A stretch of 64,000 nucleotides of DNA from Glutamicibacter sp. JL.03c (GTDB lineage: Bacteria > Actinomycetota > Actinomycetes > Actinomycetales > Micrococcaceae), in the NCBI RefSeq assembly GCF_025854375.1, contig NZ_CP107575.1:3286001-3350000 (forward strand), in the 5' to 3' direction. Below the pieces are notes generated by a model. It saw only the letters and a list, made by a program, of their open reading frames with translations. It was not told the origin of the DNA and made no database searches. The position numbers and the translations under genes were made by a program. This document shows, in pieces, positions 9,060-17,770 of the stretch (position 1 is the stretch's first letter; the number at the start of each line of letters is the position of its first letter).

Positions 9060-9317
9060 ATGCAACTTGAAGCGGAATCCATGAGGCCGGCCATTAACAG
9101 GCTTAAGCGCGCCCAGGGTCAGCTGAACGCCGTGATCCGCATGCTGGAGGAGGGCAGTGACTGCCGGGCGGTCGTCACCCAGCTATCCGCTGCATCCAAA
9201 GCCATCGATCGCGCCGGGTTCTCCATCATCTCCACCGGCCTCGAACAGTGCCTGCAAAGCGAGGATCCCACGGCCGACCGCGCAGATATGGAAAAGCTCT
9301 TCCTCTCGCTTGCCTAG
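9060..9317 (+). CDS. cstR: CsoR-family repressor, CstR-like persulfide sensor
   Basis: 85 residues, the usual size of the DUF156/CsoR family of four-helix DNA-binding proteins (RLKRAQGQLNAVIRMLEEG at the N-terminus). The two sensing Cys are present (Cys35 in DCRAVV, Cys64 in LEQC). The position of the copper-ligand His of CsoR, four residues before the second Cys, is Gly. A Cys-Cys pair without that His is the signature of CstR-type sensors that form polysulfide cross-links rather than bind Cu(I). The surrounding persulfide genes and four matching operators support this. Ribosome site GAAAGGACC before the ATG. Confidence 0.88.
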   Translation: MQLEAESMRPAINRLKRAQGQLNAVIRMLEEGSDCRAVVTQLSAASKAIDRAGFSIISTGLEQCLQSEDPTADRADMEKLFLSLA

Positions 9318-10029
9318 CTGGAAACGGGCATCTTGAGAACCAACCATGGATATCGCTACATCCTGAATGCCGCTTGTAGCGGTACATTTTCCTAAAGAGC
9401 AAGGCCAATTGGCCAGGGAAAGCTCTCAGATTGAGGGGAGCTCGGCGCGTAGGTCATTTGTCCTTCGAATCTGCGTCAGGAAACTAACCTGGAAATTCGC
9501 ATATCTTTAGGAACATGGCTCGCAGATCAACCGTCATGAAAGAGATCCACGACGGTGCGGGTCGGTAAGTCGACGCGTGTAGCGCTTCTACCACCAAAGC
9601 CTCCATCGCCGAAGACCAAAACGCGCTTCTCGTTATCCATAGTGCGAATCTTTTGGCAGGTTCATGCATTGTCCAGGCCGAGCACCCGAACCAGTCCAGA
9701 TGATCACCAGGGTTTCGTCCGGCGCACGCATCGGCAGCGTTAGCCAGTCCTGGTCTTTCGGTCCGTGTTTAGGACTGGCAATGACCGATATGAAGTCATC
9801 GCAGTGTACGAAGGCAGCGAGCAGGACTCATGTTCGCCGGCCAGCGTCCTGGGCTTTGGTGAATAGGCTGACACAGCCAACCAGTTAGGCCACCGAGCCG
9901 TAGAACGTGTCTCGCAACTGCTGCTATGGATACGATTTCATTTCATCGCTTCTGACGCGAAGTCGTGAGAATTCTCCACAACTGAGTTCCCTCGATTTTC
10001 ATGATCGGCGAGCGATACACAGTGAGTCG
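9318..10029. other. Non-coding stretch with short degraded frames
   Basis: No convincing gene. A 12-base perfect palindrome GGCCAATTGGCC occurs at 9403-9414. Short minus-strand frames near 9520-9890 read like pieces of a real protein (VLVFGDGGFGG, RVDLPTRTVVDLFHDG) interrupted by stops, but I cannot name the family. This is the left edge of the mobile-element-rich island. Confidence 0.45.
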
Positions 10030-10464
10030 TCTTGGAATGTGCCGGTGAGAACAAGGCAATTCCCGAGCGCTTATGCTGCCGGTTGTACCGCGGCACATAT
10101 TCCGCCAGATAGGTGCGGGGCATCTTCGAAGATGGCGAAGACTTTCGGGTACCCATGACGATACCTCCTGGTGCGGAATCCGGACTCGCTGAAGGAATTG
10201 CCGTTGGACACATAGGGCCTGTTATGGCCTAACTGGACGCCATGGGCTTCCAGCGCATTCTTCACCGCGTTGGACTTCATTGCTGCCCCCCGGATCGGCG
10301 TGCACGAAGATGGGCGCACCGAAATCCTTGAACGCCTGCTCGAACATCTGCGCGGCCGGATGGCCAGCTTCGCGCTCCTCCACCCGGTATAACACGATCT
10401 GCCGGGAGAAAATATCAATGATCGATACGGCCTTGAACGCCTTGTTCTTGTAAGGCGAGCACAT
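10030..10464 (-). pseudogene. Remnant of an IS3-type transposase (integrase core)
   Basis: The C-terminal half of an rve/DDE transposase is readable in shifting frames: SIIDIFSRQIVLYRVEERE, then FGAPIFVHADPGG, a frame change to RPYVSNGNSFSESGFRTRRY, and another change to YVPRYNRQHKRSGIALFSP. The order matches IS3-family OrfB, with the catalytic Asp blocks and the SES Glu block. At least two frameshifts are present and the N-terminal part is absent, so it is dead. No ends identified. Confidence 0.75.
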
Positions 10465-10711
10465 ATGAGATCGCGCTGTTATTAAGAGGCGTACGACACG
10501 GCCAATTTTTCAAATGTACTCAGTCACTTCAGCATGTGAAGACCGTGTTCTGGGCAGCCGAAAGTCCGTATTTCAGGGAAAGCGTTGGATTGCACAAACT
10601 ATCAAGGGCGTTCGTTTCACTTTGTACCTAGTTCCGTGCTTGCTCAGTCAGCAGTAAATTGGCTGCCAGGAAATAAGGACGGGTTTGGTCGCAGATGAGA
10701 ATCAGAGCAGA

Positions 10712-11101
10712 TCATTCTTTTAGGAATGCGATGGCATCATCAAATTTAGTGACGTATTTTGTGATCTTAGCGTTAGAGAGGTCAGCCATCAGAAAACCAG
10801 AAAGCACCTGATCGACATGGCTGCTCCCAAAGAGCGCCAAACGAGTCGATTCTGGTGCCGCGCTCAGGCGCGCAGCCACATCAGGACACACGTCTACTAG
10901 TCCACCTAAATGCACGATTACACGGATGCGGTCATCTTGATGTTGCCTACGATATTGGCTATCGATTTCGTCGAGCATGAAGCAATCGAGCGTAGTGCCT
11001 TGGGTGAAATTAATTTCATAAAATTCTGAATCACCGCGATTCATTGTCCATTGAGGTTCTACGATCGGTGTTGACGGTGAATCTAGCGGCTGGATGATCA
11101 T
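10712..11101 (-). CDS. Small STAS/SpoIIAA-like (DUF7793-type) protein
   Basis: About 129 residues from ATG 11101, which has a good AGGAT..GGGGAA ribosome region; the longer GTG start at 11131 is less likely. The pattern is that of SpoIIAA/STAS-like proteins: beta-strand, helix, then VIVHLGGLVDVCPDVAARLS, a RLALFGSSHVDQVLSGFLM core and a final KYVTKFDDAIAFLKE (compare the F.....ALAWL tail of this group). Such proteins are usually regulators or anti-anti-sigma-like; the exact family is uncertain. It lies 111 bases downstream of the GGDEF-EAL gene on the same strand and may share its transcript. Confidence 0.65.
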   Translation of the reverse strand: MIIQPLDSPSTPIVEPQWTMNRGDSEFYEINFTQGTTLDCFMLDEIDSQYRRQHQDDRIRVIVHLGGLVDVCPDVAARLSAAPESTRLALFGSSHVDQVLSGFLMADLSNAKITKYVTKFDDAIAFLKE

Positions 11102-11212
11102 TGTTCCCCATATCCTGATCGCTGAAATCACCGAAGTAGCTTGTTTTGGAAGCTGAGGCGAATGTCACTTTATATTTTATGGAAACAGCCTACCCTACGG
11201 TTAGTGAACTTA

Positions 11213-12739
11213 TCAGGACCGTTCCAAGGGAGGTATATAAAAGCCAGGTTTTCCGTAGAGGTAGCCTTGGAAATAAGTGGCTCCAATATCATGCAGTGCA
11301 GCTTCCTGCCCCTGGGTTTCCACGCCTTCCACAATGCAATCTAGTTCGCATGCTCGTCCTAAATCCAGCACAGAACGCAATATAGACCGTTGCATTGCAC
11401 TGGTATCTATTTCGGTTATCAGTGAACGGTCAATCTTCACTCCGGCGATCGGAAGCTTGTCAAGATAACCAAAAGCGGAGTACCCGGCCCCGAAATCGTC
11501 AATGTAGACCTTAACGCCCATGCTCTGGAGCCCTCTGAGTGAATATAGTTCAAGGCTTCCACCTGAAATGTATTCGTTCTCAGTGAGCTCAATGGCTAGA
11601 GAAGAGGCGGGTATCTGATACTCCCGCAACTGACTTTTCACGATGTCAGGAAATGCCAGATTATTCAGTTCTGAAGGCGTGACGTTTATATGCATGCGAA
11701 ATTCTTCAGTGACACTTCCATTGGCTCGCCACTTAGCCAGATCGGCAAGAGCTCCAGAAAGGATCCGCTCAGTCAATCTATGGTCCAACCCCGCACTGGT
11801 TGCCAATGGCAGAAAATCACTTGGTGGCAGAATTCCTAAACTCGGATGAGACCATCGAGCCAATGCTTCTACACCTACATGCTTATCGGTAGCCGAGCTA
11901 ACGATCGGTTGGTAGATCGGATAGATCTCTTTACGTTCTAGAGCTGTGCGCAATTCGGAACTGAGCGTAGCTTTATATTGTCGTTCATGGAGCATGTACT
12001 CTTCGAACTGTTGAACTTTACTGATATTTCTGCGTTTGGCGACATACATCGCTGTATCGGCTTGTTCTATCCATTGTTCGAAGTGCTGGGACGGTGCACA
12101 TGCACTGAAACCGATACTTCCACCAGGTGTAATGACCGATGAACCGATGTTCATTGGCTCATGCAGCGCGTTGAGGATCCGATGCCCCATTGTTTCCGCT
12201 GCAGCGACATCAGTGTGTGCCAGGATAGCAAATTCGTCGCCACCTAAACGGGCCGCAACATCTCCTGGGCGAATATTCTTCTTCAAGCGCTTCGCGACTT
12301 CCTTGAGAACTAAGTCGCCGGCATTATGGCCCTGGGTGTCATTGATGTGCTTAAAGGAATCGAGATCCAAAAGAAAGAGGACCGCTGAAGGCTCACCTCG
12401 ACCCAGAGCAGCTAAGTGGGCATCAAGTTTACGCAGAATTGCAGCGCGATTATCCAGTCCGGTCAATGCATCGGTAAATGCGAGAACCTCAAGGTCGCGT
12501 CGGGCCACTTCCAATAATTCAGTTCGTTGCCGGACTCGCTGTTCTAAAGCATCGTAGGTTGCTTCCAGCCTTACCGACATAGCCTTAATGCCGACGATGA
12601 TTGCATCCACCTCGTCACGTAGTGGACTTGGAGATAGTGAGACTGAAAAGTCGCCAGCGGAGATCTTGACTATTGATTCAACGATCTCTTGGATGCGTGG
12701 ATCAGAATCCGCCAGTGACATTCTCTCTCGATTCATCAT
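11213..12739 (-). CDS. Cytoplasmic GGDEF-EAL protein (c-di-GMP cyclase/phosphodiesterase)
   Basis: About 508 residues. The N-terminal ~60 residues resemble a HAMP-like helical linker plus coiled coil (ALEQRVRQRTELLEVARRDL). A GGDEF domain follows with an intact GGDEF motif (AARLGGDEFAIL) and LDLDSFKHIND. The EAL domain keeps GVEALARW, NVTPSEL, ELTEN, IDDFGAGYS, VKIDRSL, EGVET and QGYLYGKP, so both activities could be real. No membrane segment, signal peptide or PAS domain is visible, so its input must come from a partner. The start is ambiguous (12739, 12736 or 12721); all overlap the end of the TPR gene, implying translational coupling. Confidence 0.9.
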   Translation of the reverse strand: MMNRERMSLADSDPRIQEIVESIVKISAGDFSVSLSPSPLRDEVDAIIVGIKAMSVRLEATYDALEQRVRQRTELLEVARRDLEVLAFTDALTGLDNRAAILRKLDAHLAALGRGEPSAVLFLLDLDSFKHINDTQGHNAGDLVLKEVAKRLKKNIRPGDVAARLGGDEFAILAHTDVAAAETMGHRILNALHEPMNIGSSVITPGGSIGFSACAPSQHFEQWIEQADTAMYVAKRRNISKVQQFEEYMLHERQYKATLSSELRTALERKEIYPIYQPIVSSATDKHVGVEALARWSHPSLGILPPSDFLPLATSAGLDHRLTERILSGALADLAKWRANGSVTEEFRMHINVTPSELNNLAFPDIVKSQLREYQIPASSLAIELTENEYISGGSLELYSLRGLQSMGVKVYIDDFGAGYSAFGYLDKLPIAGVKIDRSLITEIDTSAMQRSILRSVLDLGRACELDCIVEGVETQGQEAALHDIGATYFQGYLYGKPGFYIPPLERS

Positions 12740-13712
12740 TCTTCTCGTGGACAATTTGTGTGATGTACTTCTGTTTTTCGTCCGCAAGCTCGGGTTGATC
12801 CGTGAGGGCCAGCAATTCTGACCGGCACCGGTACAACGGGATGAGGTGTTCAGAAGAACCCGAATAGTCAGCACTAAATTCCTCGAGCATCTTCAGTCCT
12901 AGAATAGGGTCTCCGCCTAAGGCTACGAACCGGGACTTAGTCATGCACAATCCCACCCGGTCTAATTCTCCGGGCTGGACCAGCCCGAAAGCGATCTCGG
13001 CTCTACTAAGGCAATCGCTGGTGGCGGGTTCGAGCAGGCCCGCTTGCAATCTGAGCTCTGCTGAAGCTCTATTGAAACGTGCCCAAAGCAGCATGTCTTT
13101 CGTCGGGCTAAGCAGTGTCGCCGCCCTGTCATGATAACGCATGCCCAGAATGGACTCTGAAACCAAGAACGCCAGATTTCCCAACGTCCAGTAGGCCTTA
13201 CCCTGTTCATGTAGATCAGCGATCAGGTGAAGCGAGCTATCTAGCAAATTGTGCAGTTTCCATGCCTCATGTAGCTGGCCAGTTTCTACTAGGGCGGCCA
13301 GAAGGACTTGGAGAACTTGAACGCGCAATGGGGAACTATCGGGAAAATTAGCAGCCTGTACACGCGCGTCTTCAGCTAGGTCCAGCGCTGCGCCTCCATC
13401 ACCTAAGCATCTTTTGGCCGTCGAAGATTTACACAAAGCCATGATATGCAGGTCAGGACGGTCCATGAGATGTGCGGTATGCAGCAACTCTTCAGCGAGG
13501 GTATTCATCAGTTCGTAGTTGTCTGTCTCGTGCGCGGCAGTACAGATAGCTTCCTGTACAAGCCATACTGTTGAAGGATCCGTGTTTGGCGACATCTGAC
13601 TAAGCATACTTTTGCCCAGAATAATCACCGCATCGTGGTCTTTAAGTCGCACGTTACTCAGCAGCTTAGAGACCAGCAACTGGAAAGAGGCTGAAGGGAG
13701 TGTTGGGTTCAT
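12702..13712 (-). CDS. TPR-repeat protein, candidate peptide receptor or regulator
   Basis: 336 residues made almost wholly of paired helices of TPR type (repeated W/L..A..L..G..A/Y patterns, e.g. KAYWTLGNLAFLVSESILGMRYHDRA in the middle and LLEPATSDCLSRAEIAFGLV later). No helix-turn-helix or enzyme motif is seen, which recalls the Rap branch of the RRNPP peptide receptors rather than the DNA-binding branch. It overlaps the downstream GGDEF-EAL gene and is divergent from a small exported-peptide gene 134 bases away. No Shine-Dalgarno is visible before ATG 13712 and an A/T-rich -10-like ATACTA lies just upstream, so the mRNA may be leaderless. The receptor role is inference from context. Confidence 0.7.
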   Translation of the reverse strand: MNPTLPSASFQLLVSKLLSNVRLKDHDAVIILGKSMLSQMSPNTDPSTVWLVQEAICTAAHETDNYELMNTLAEELLHTAHLMDRPDLHIMALCKSSTAKRCLGDGGAALDLAEDARVQAANFPDSSPLRVQVLQVLLAALVETGQLHEAWKLHNLLDSSLHLIADLHEQGKAYWTLGNLAFLVSESILGMRYHDRAATLLSPTKDMLLWARFNRASAELRLQAGLLEPATSDCLSRAEIAFGLVQPGELDRVGLCMTKSRFVALGGDPILGLKMLEEFSADYSGSSEHLIPLYRCRSELLALTDQPELADEKQKYITQIVHEKNDESRENVTGGF

Positions 13713-13846
13713 GTATGTAGTATTTCATTGTCGACCCAAGCAGTTGTCGGGAGTCTGGGCATTCACTAAAATTAGGCACGACGCTCACTATGTTCTCAGT
13801 GCGTCGTGTCGCATAGCAGCTTTTTACAATTGAAGGACGCACACCC
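13713..13846. promoter_or_regulatory. Divergent promoter region with perfect inverted repeat
   Basis: Arms CACGACGC (13777-13784) and GCGTCGTG (13801-13808) form a perfect 8-base inverted repeat with a 16-base spacer, placed between the TPR gene and the peptide gene. A -10-like TACAAT lies at 13825-13830 and a TATGTT at 13789-13794, so a protein bound here would cover one or both promoters. It could instead form an RNA hairpin. Confidence 0.5.
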
Positions 13847-14011
13847 ATGATGAAGAAGTTCAAGAAGTTACTAGTTTTGGCGGCAGCAGTCGTGGCGTTG
13901 CTGGTTGGTGTAACCGTCAATGCTCCAACACAAGGTGATACTGATGCCGGTGGATTGTGGCCTTATAAAGCCTCCGTTACAAATCCAGCAGGTGGGCTCT
14001 GGCCATACTAA
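13847..14011 (+). CDS. Small exported peptide with two AGGLWPY repeats
   Basis: 54 residues, ribosome site GAAGGAC 8 bases before ATG 13847. Residues 1-26 are a classic signal peptide: MMKKFKK, hydrophobic core LLVLAAAVVALLVGVTV, then VNA as a possible cleavage site (the Pro that follows is unusual for signal peptidase). The remaining 28 residues contain AGGLWPY twice (34-40 and 48-54), the second copy forming the exact C-terminus. The two copies use different codons for five of their seven residues (GCC/GCA, GGA/GGG, TTG/CTC, CCT/CCA, TAT/TAC), so the amino acids rather than the DNA are conserved. A strong terminator follows. I read it as a pro-peptide giving a short secreted signal; a structural or antimicrobial peptide is possible. 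Confidence 0.8.
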   Translation: MMKKFKKLLVLAAAVVALLVGVTVNAPTQGDTDAGGLWPYKASVTNPAGGLWPY

Positions 14012-14154
14012 GAGTGCTTTGCTCGCTTCTTTGATTTACCCGTCGTAAATCGATTCAATCCCGAGTACGCCATGGACCTTGTCTAGTAACTTCAGTAGCC
14101 GGGAGGCAACTCTCCGCGTCGACGTATCTACCGATTGAGGTCCGTGCAGTCAAT

Positions 14155-14205
14155 TGCTCCCTGAAAGTTGGGCTGTAAAAGTCAACAACTTTCGGGGAGC
14201 ATTTT
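14155..14205 (+). terminator. Rho-independent terminator after the peptide gene
   Basis: TGCTCCCTGAAAGTTG (14155-14170) pairs with CAACTTTCGGGGAGCA (14186-14201), one G-T pair, and is followed by TTTT. It lies 144 bases after the peptide stop; that spacer holds no open frame I can support. Confidence 0.85.
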
Positions 14206-14301
14206 CATGCGTGCCCGAAGCACACTATCCGAGTACCAATTTGTGAACTTCTGAGTTGGTCAAGTTTCTAGGACACGATCTTTGATCTTTTCTAAATATT
14301 C

Positions 14302-15258
14302 TCAAGCCGCCAAGGCTAAAGAAATTCTCTCCTGGTACGAGTCCAGAATCGCCTGGGGACTGACCCCGCCATTAGCGGTATGCGGGCGCTTCCGGTTGTA
14401 CCAAACCTCGATGAACTCCATCACCGCGGTACGCGCTGCCACCCTGCTAGTGAAAGCCCGGTGGTGATACATTTCGTTCTTGATCGTCGAGAAGGCTGAC
14501 TTGACTCTGCGACAGAATTGTCCCAGCACACCCCCGTGCGGCCCATGGACTGGCGCACGCCATGCGCAGCGCACCACCTCTGGAACGCGTCGGAGGTGTA
14601 TTGCGTGCCCCGGTCGTTATGGAACACGCTGCCAGGCTGGATGAAGCCTCGCGACGCGGCAAGCTCCATCGCATCAATGACCAGCTGCGTCTGCATATGC
14701 TCAGCCATAGACCAGCCCACGATCTGACGTGAATACAAGTCGATCACCGTGGCCAAGTACAGCCATCCCTCACCGGTGCGCAGATAGGTGATGTCACCGA
14801 CCAGTTTCGTTCCGGGCCGGGACGAACGGAAGTCGCGCCGGCCGAGCTTGTCGACCATGTGGTTCTTGATATGCGCTGTTCGCGCTTGGTGGTCACGCAC
14901 CGTCGTGGTTTTGAAGGCGCTCATTCGTTTGGCCTGGATTCCTAGTTCTTTCATGACCGAGAGAACTGTGGATTTCGGTATCCGAATGTTGTGGTTGTTA
15001 AGCAGCAGATCCACCAATTGGCCGGCGCCAGCGACCTGGTTGGATGCGGCGAACTCGGTTTGGACCAGTTCGGTACGGCGGATCCTCAGAGCTTTGGCTT
15101 CGCTAAGGTCCTTTGGCGGGTTCACCCATCGGTAGTACGAGGCGCGGGAAACGCTGAGTTTCTGGCACATCCAGTTCACCGGGTACTGGTTTCTGTGTTC
15201 TTTGATGAAGGTGAAGACTGCGCTTATTTCTTGCTGTTCGAGGCGAAATAGGCGCTGA
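14302..15258 (-). pseudogene. IS3 OrfB transposase, frameshifted
   Basis: Integrase-core transposase with HTH_21-like N-terminus (YPVNWMCQKLSVSRASYYRW), catalytic blocks VGDITYLRTGEGWLYLATVID, VFHNDRGTQYTS and CWDNSVAES. After VAES the frame is lost and the tail (STIKNEMYHHRAFTS to the ISLALAA end) continues in another frame. The cause is visible: a tandem TGACTTGACT at 14497-14506, a five-base duplication; removing one copy restores AESAFSTIKNE. Expression would normally need a frameshift from OrfA near 15250. Confidence 0.85.
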
Positions 15259-15517
15259 CATCTTTTAAAAAGTCGTTCTCCCGTTTCACCTCCAGCAGTT
15301 CTTTTCTCAGCTTCTCGTATTGGGCCCATTCCACTGGTCCGCGTTCCTCTGTTTCAGCTTCAGGATGCTCGGCGCGGTAGGAACGGACCCAGTTGCCCAA
15401 GGTCCGTTCGTTGATGCCCAGGGATGCTGCGACTTCGATCAGGCTTTTCTGGGATGAGATCACCAGTTCAACTGCTTCGGCGCGGAATTCCGGGGTGAAT
15501 TTCTGACGTTTGGACAT
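15224..15517 (-). CDS. IS3 OrfA (HTH/leucine-zipper) protein
   Basis: 97 residues, intact: HTH_Tnp_1 pattern (QKFTPEFRAEAVELV, ASLGINERTLGNWVR) followed by a coiled coil (YEKLRKELLEVKRENDFLKD). It binds the IS ends and is made alone or fused to OrfB by frameshifting. It overlaps OrfB, which is broken, so the element cannot move on its own. Confidence 0.9.
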   Translation of the reverse strand: MSKRQKFTPEFRAEAVELVISSQKSLIEVAASLGINERTLGNWVRSYRAEHPEAETEERGPVEWAQYEKLRKELLEVKRENDFLKDVSAYFASNSKK

Positions 15518-15710
15518 GCACTCATTCTCCTACGAACGCGTGTCTCACAACATCTCTAATGGTTCTTGGCAGGTCTGGGACCCGCTGGCAAGATAGATGC
15601 CACCCACCACGATGTGACTCATCACAACATTGTCTTCACAAGTGAGTGGATGACTTGGACATGACCTGTCCGTCAGGGTGGGGGCACCAATCCGGCCACT
15701 TGATATGGCT

Positions 15711-16895
15711 TCATAGAAGGTTGTCCACTCCCTGACTGGGCGTGTGACTCATTAGAGATCCGCCTGTCAAGTACTTCTCCCGGACCGGTGCCAACCGTAA
15801 CGGCCACACACCGCAGAAGGAGGCGAAACCGTCATGACCATCGTTGTAGAAAAATACGATTACGTCATCGGAATCGATACTCACGCACGAACCCACACCT
15901 ACGCCATTATCAATACCCGCACCGGCAGCAGGGAAGCTTGCCAGACCTTCCCCGTCAGTGCCCCGGGGATGAACGGAGCCGTCGCCTGGATCCAGCGCAA
16001 TACGGAAGGTCGGTGTATCGCCGCAGTCGAAGGAACCCGATCCCACGGGGCGACGATCACCCACGCCCTGACCGAGCACAAGGTAGCAGTCGTCGAGGCG
16101 AAACCGCCACGGAGAAAAGACCAAGCCGGCCGAGGAAAATCAGACCAAATCGACGCGACCGCCGCAGCCCTGAGTTTGCTACCGAAAGACATCACCAAGC
16201 TGCTGCAACCACGTGATGAAGGTGCCAGAGCGGCCCTGAGCATCCTCTCGGCTAGCCGCGCACGGATCGATGCCCAACGAACCGTGAACCGCAACTCGCT
16301 CTCAGCGCTCATGCGTACCTACGACTTGGGAATTGATGCGCGAAAGCCATTGAGCGCAGCCCAGATCAAGCAGATCAGCAGTTGGAGAGAGCATGAGGCT
16401 GACACGATAGAGCAAAAGTTCGCCCGGGACGAAGCGAAATTCCTGGCGGCAAGCGTCATGACCGCTGACCAGATGCTGAAGGAGAACAGCCGAGCTATGT
16501 CTGAGCTCGATGAGCAACTCGCGCCGGCACTGCAGCAGGACTTCGGCTTAGGACCTATGACTACAGCATGGATTCTCATGGCTTATTCTCACCGTGGGCG
16601 TGTTCATTCTGAAGCCGCGTTTGCCGCTCTGGCTGGTGTTGCTCCGTTGCAGGCTTCGTCGGGAAACCATGAACGCCATCGCCTGAACCGTCATGGAGAT
16701 CGCAATTGAACCAGGCGTTGGACGTGGTCGCGCGGACGCGGATGGGGCATGACGCCGCGACGAAACGCTATGTTGAGAAACGTACGGCTGAAGGCTTGAG
16801 TCCGAAAGAAATCAAACGGATCCTCAAGCGCTATATCGCCCGCAGCATCTATCGGAAGTTGGAGGTTCTTATGGCTTGACAGTAGTCATAGAAGG
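15711..16895 (+). mobile_element. IS110-family element (putative limits)
   Basis: The ten-base direct repeat TCATAGAAGG occurs at 15711-15720 and 16886-16895, flanking the transposase. IS110 elements lack inverted repeats and have short direct core repeats at their ends, so these may mark the limits. The 113-base leader before the transposase would be the place for a bridge-type guide RNA, though it is short for one. Confidence 0.5.
15834..16879 (+). pseudogene. IS110-family DEDD transposase, frameshifted
   Basis: The N-terminal RuvC-like DEDD domain is clear (GIDTHARTHTYAIINTRTG, VEGTRSHG, AGRGKSDQIDATAA). The C-terminal Transposase_20 domain begins at FGLGPMTTAWILMAY. The open frame stops at 16709 after HGDRN, but the normal continuation QLNQALDVVARTRMGHD runs on in the next frame to a stop at 16879 (KLEVLMA). 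One missing base (CGCAATTG where CGCCAATTG would keep the frame) explains it. Likely inactive unless the sequence has an error here. Confidence 0.85.
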
Positions 16896-17770
16896 GTCAT
16901 GACAGCTCATTTGGAGCGCGGTCCAAGAATTTCTGGTGAAGCACGCCCGAAGCGCAGCGAGTGGCTTGGGGGTTTGGAGGTGGCCCGTACACTCCGAAGG
17001 ACAGCAGCAAAAACAGGAAAAGAGCAGTCGCCAGACCGGTCCACAGCCGGCCGCGCCAGCGGACGCCCGCTTCCTGCACAACCACAGCAGGCCGGACCAA
17101 CACAACCACACCTTGCCAGGCTCATCCGTTGCCAAGCCACATCTCAGTCCTGCACCCACTGCACGACAAAAACATCTCGCACTGCCGCCATCTGAGGAAG
17201 AAGCACCCCACCTGCCCCAAGGATCGACTGACCTGGCAGAAACTAGACACCACGCAATAAGAGCCCGAGTGCTGACAGTCGATCAAAGCCACTGCGTTTA
17301 GACCGATCAATTGCAGGCATTACAACAATCATCAAATTGAATTCTCTGAACGGACAGGGAACACCTTTCCTGAGGGACATGGCGCGCTTCAGATTTCCCG
17401 ATTCAAAAGCCTGAAACGAAACCGGAGAAATACTGATTGACCACTGATCACGAGTCGAAGCAATTCTCAGATCCGCGAACGGGCTCCAGGCATAAGATCA
17501 AACTCCTGCTACATCAAATAGCTAAAGATAGCAAATCTTTTCCATCGCAAGACCGCTAAAAATCAAATTAATAACGTGTCAAAGGTCAATTTCTAACGTT
17601 CCGGTAACGAATTCAATGATTTCTATTTTTATTCTCAATCATACGACTAGAGTAATTTCTTAAATTGTCGATAGATAGATTCGTGCTAAGCCATTCACTT
17701 TTCTAAGCCAGCAGGACTTCTGATCGCTGCAATGAAGCAAGCGACCCCACACACGCTTAAGGAGATTCAC
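16896..17770. other. Long intergenic stretch, AT-rich on the right
   Basis: About 870 bases. Open frames on both strands at 16900-17300 are low-complexity and shadow one another, with no ribosome sites. From about 17300 the base composition becomes clearly AT-rich relative to the window, as expected for the promoter region of the secreted-protein gene; I cannot assign -35/-10 boxes with confidence. Confidence 0.5.

Larger units (their letters stand above)
14252..15564 (-). mobile_element. IS3-family insertion sequence, inactivated
   Basis: OrfA and OrfB in the usual overlapping IS3 arrangement on the minus strand. A left end beginning TGAGTTGG at 14252 and inner blocks GACACG (14272-14277) and CGTGTC (15539-15544) suggest degenerate terminal inverted repeats; the right end near 15564 is an estimate. 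No target duplication could be confirmed. It inserted just right of the peptide gene's terminator. Confidence 0.75.

Noticed and set aside
9060-9317. Copper-responsive CsoR as the identity of the repressor
   Set aside because: The His ligand is replaced by Gly and no copper ATPase or chaperone is adjacent, while persulfide genes are.
16936-17301. Pro/His/Gln-rich frame of 121 codons
   Set aside because: Low complexity, no ribosome site, and overlapped by several other frames of similar length on both strands.
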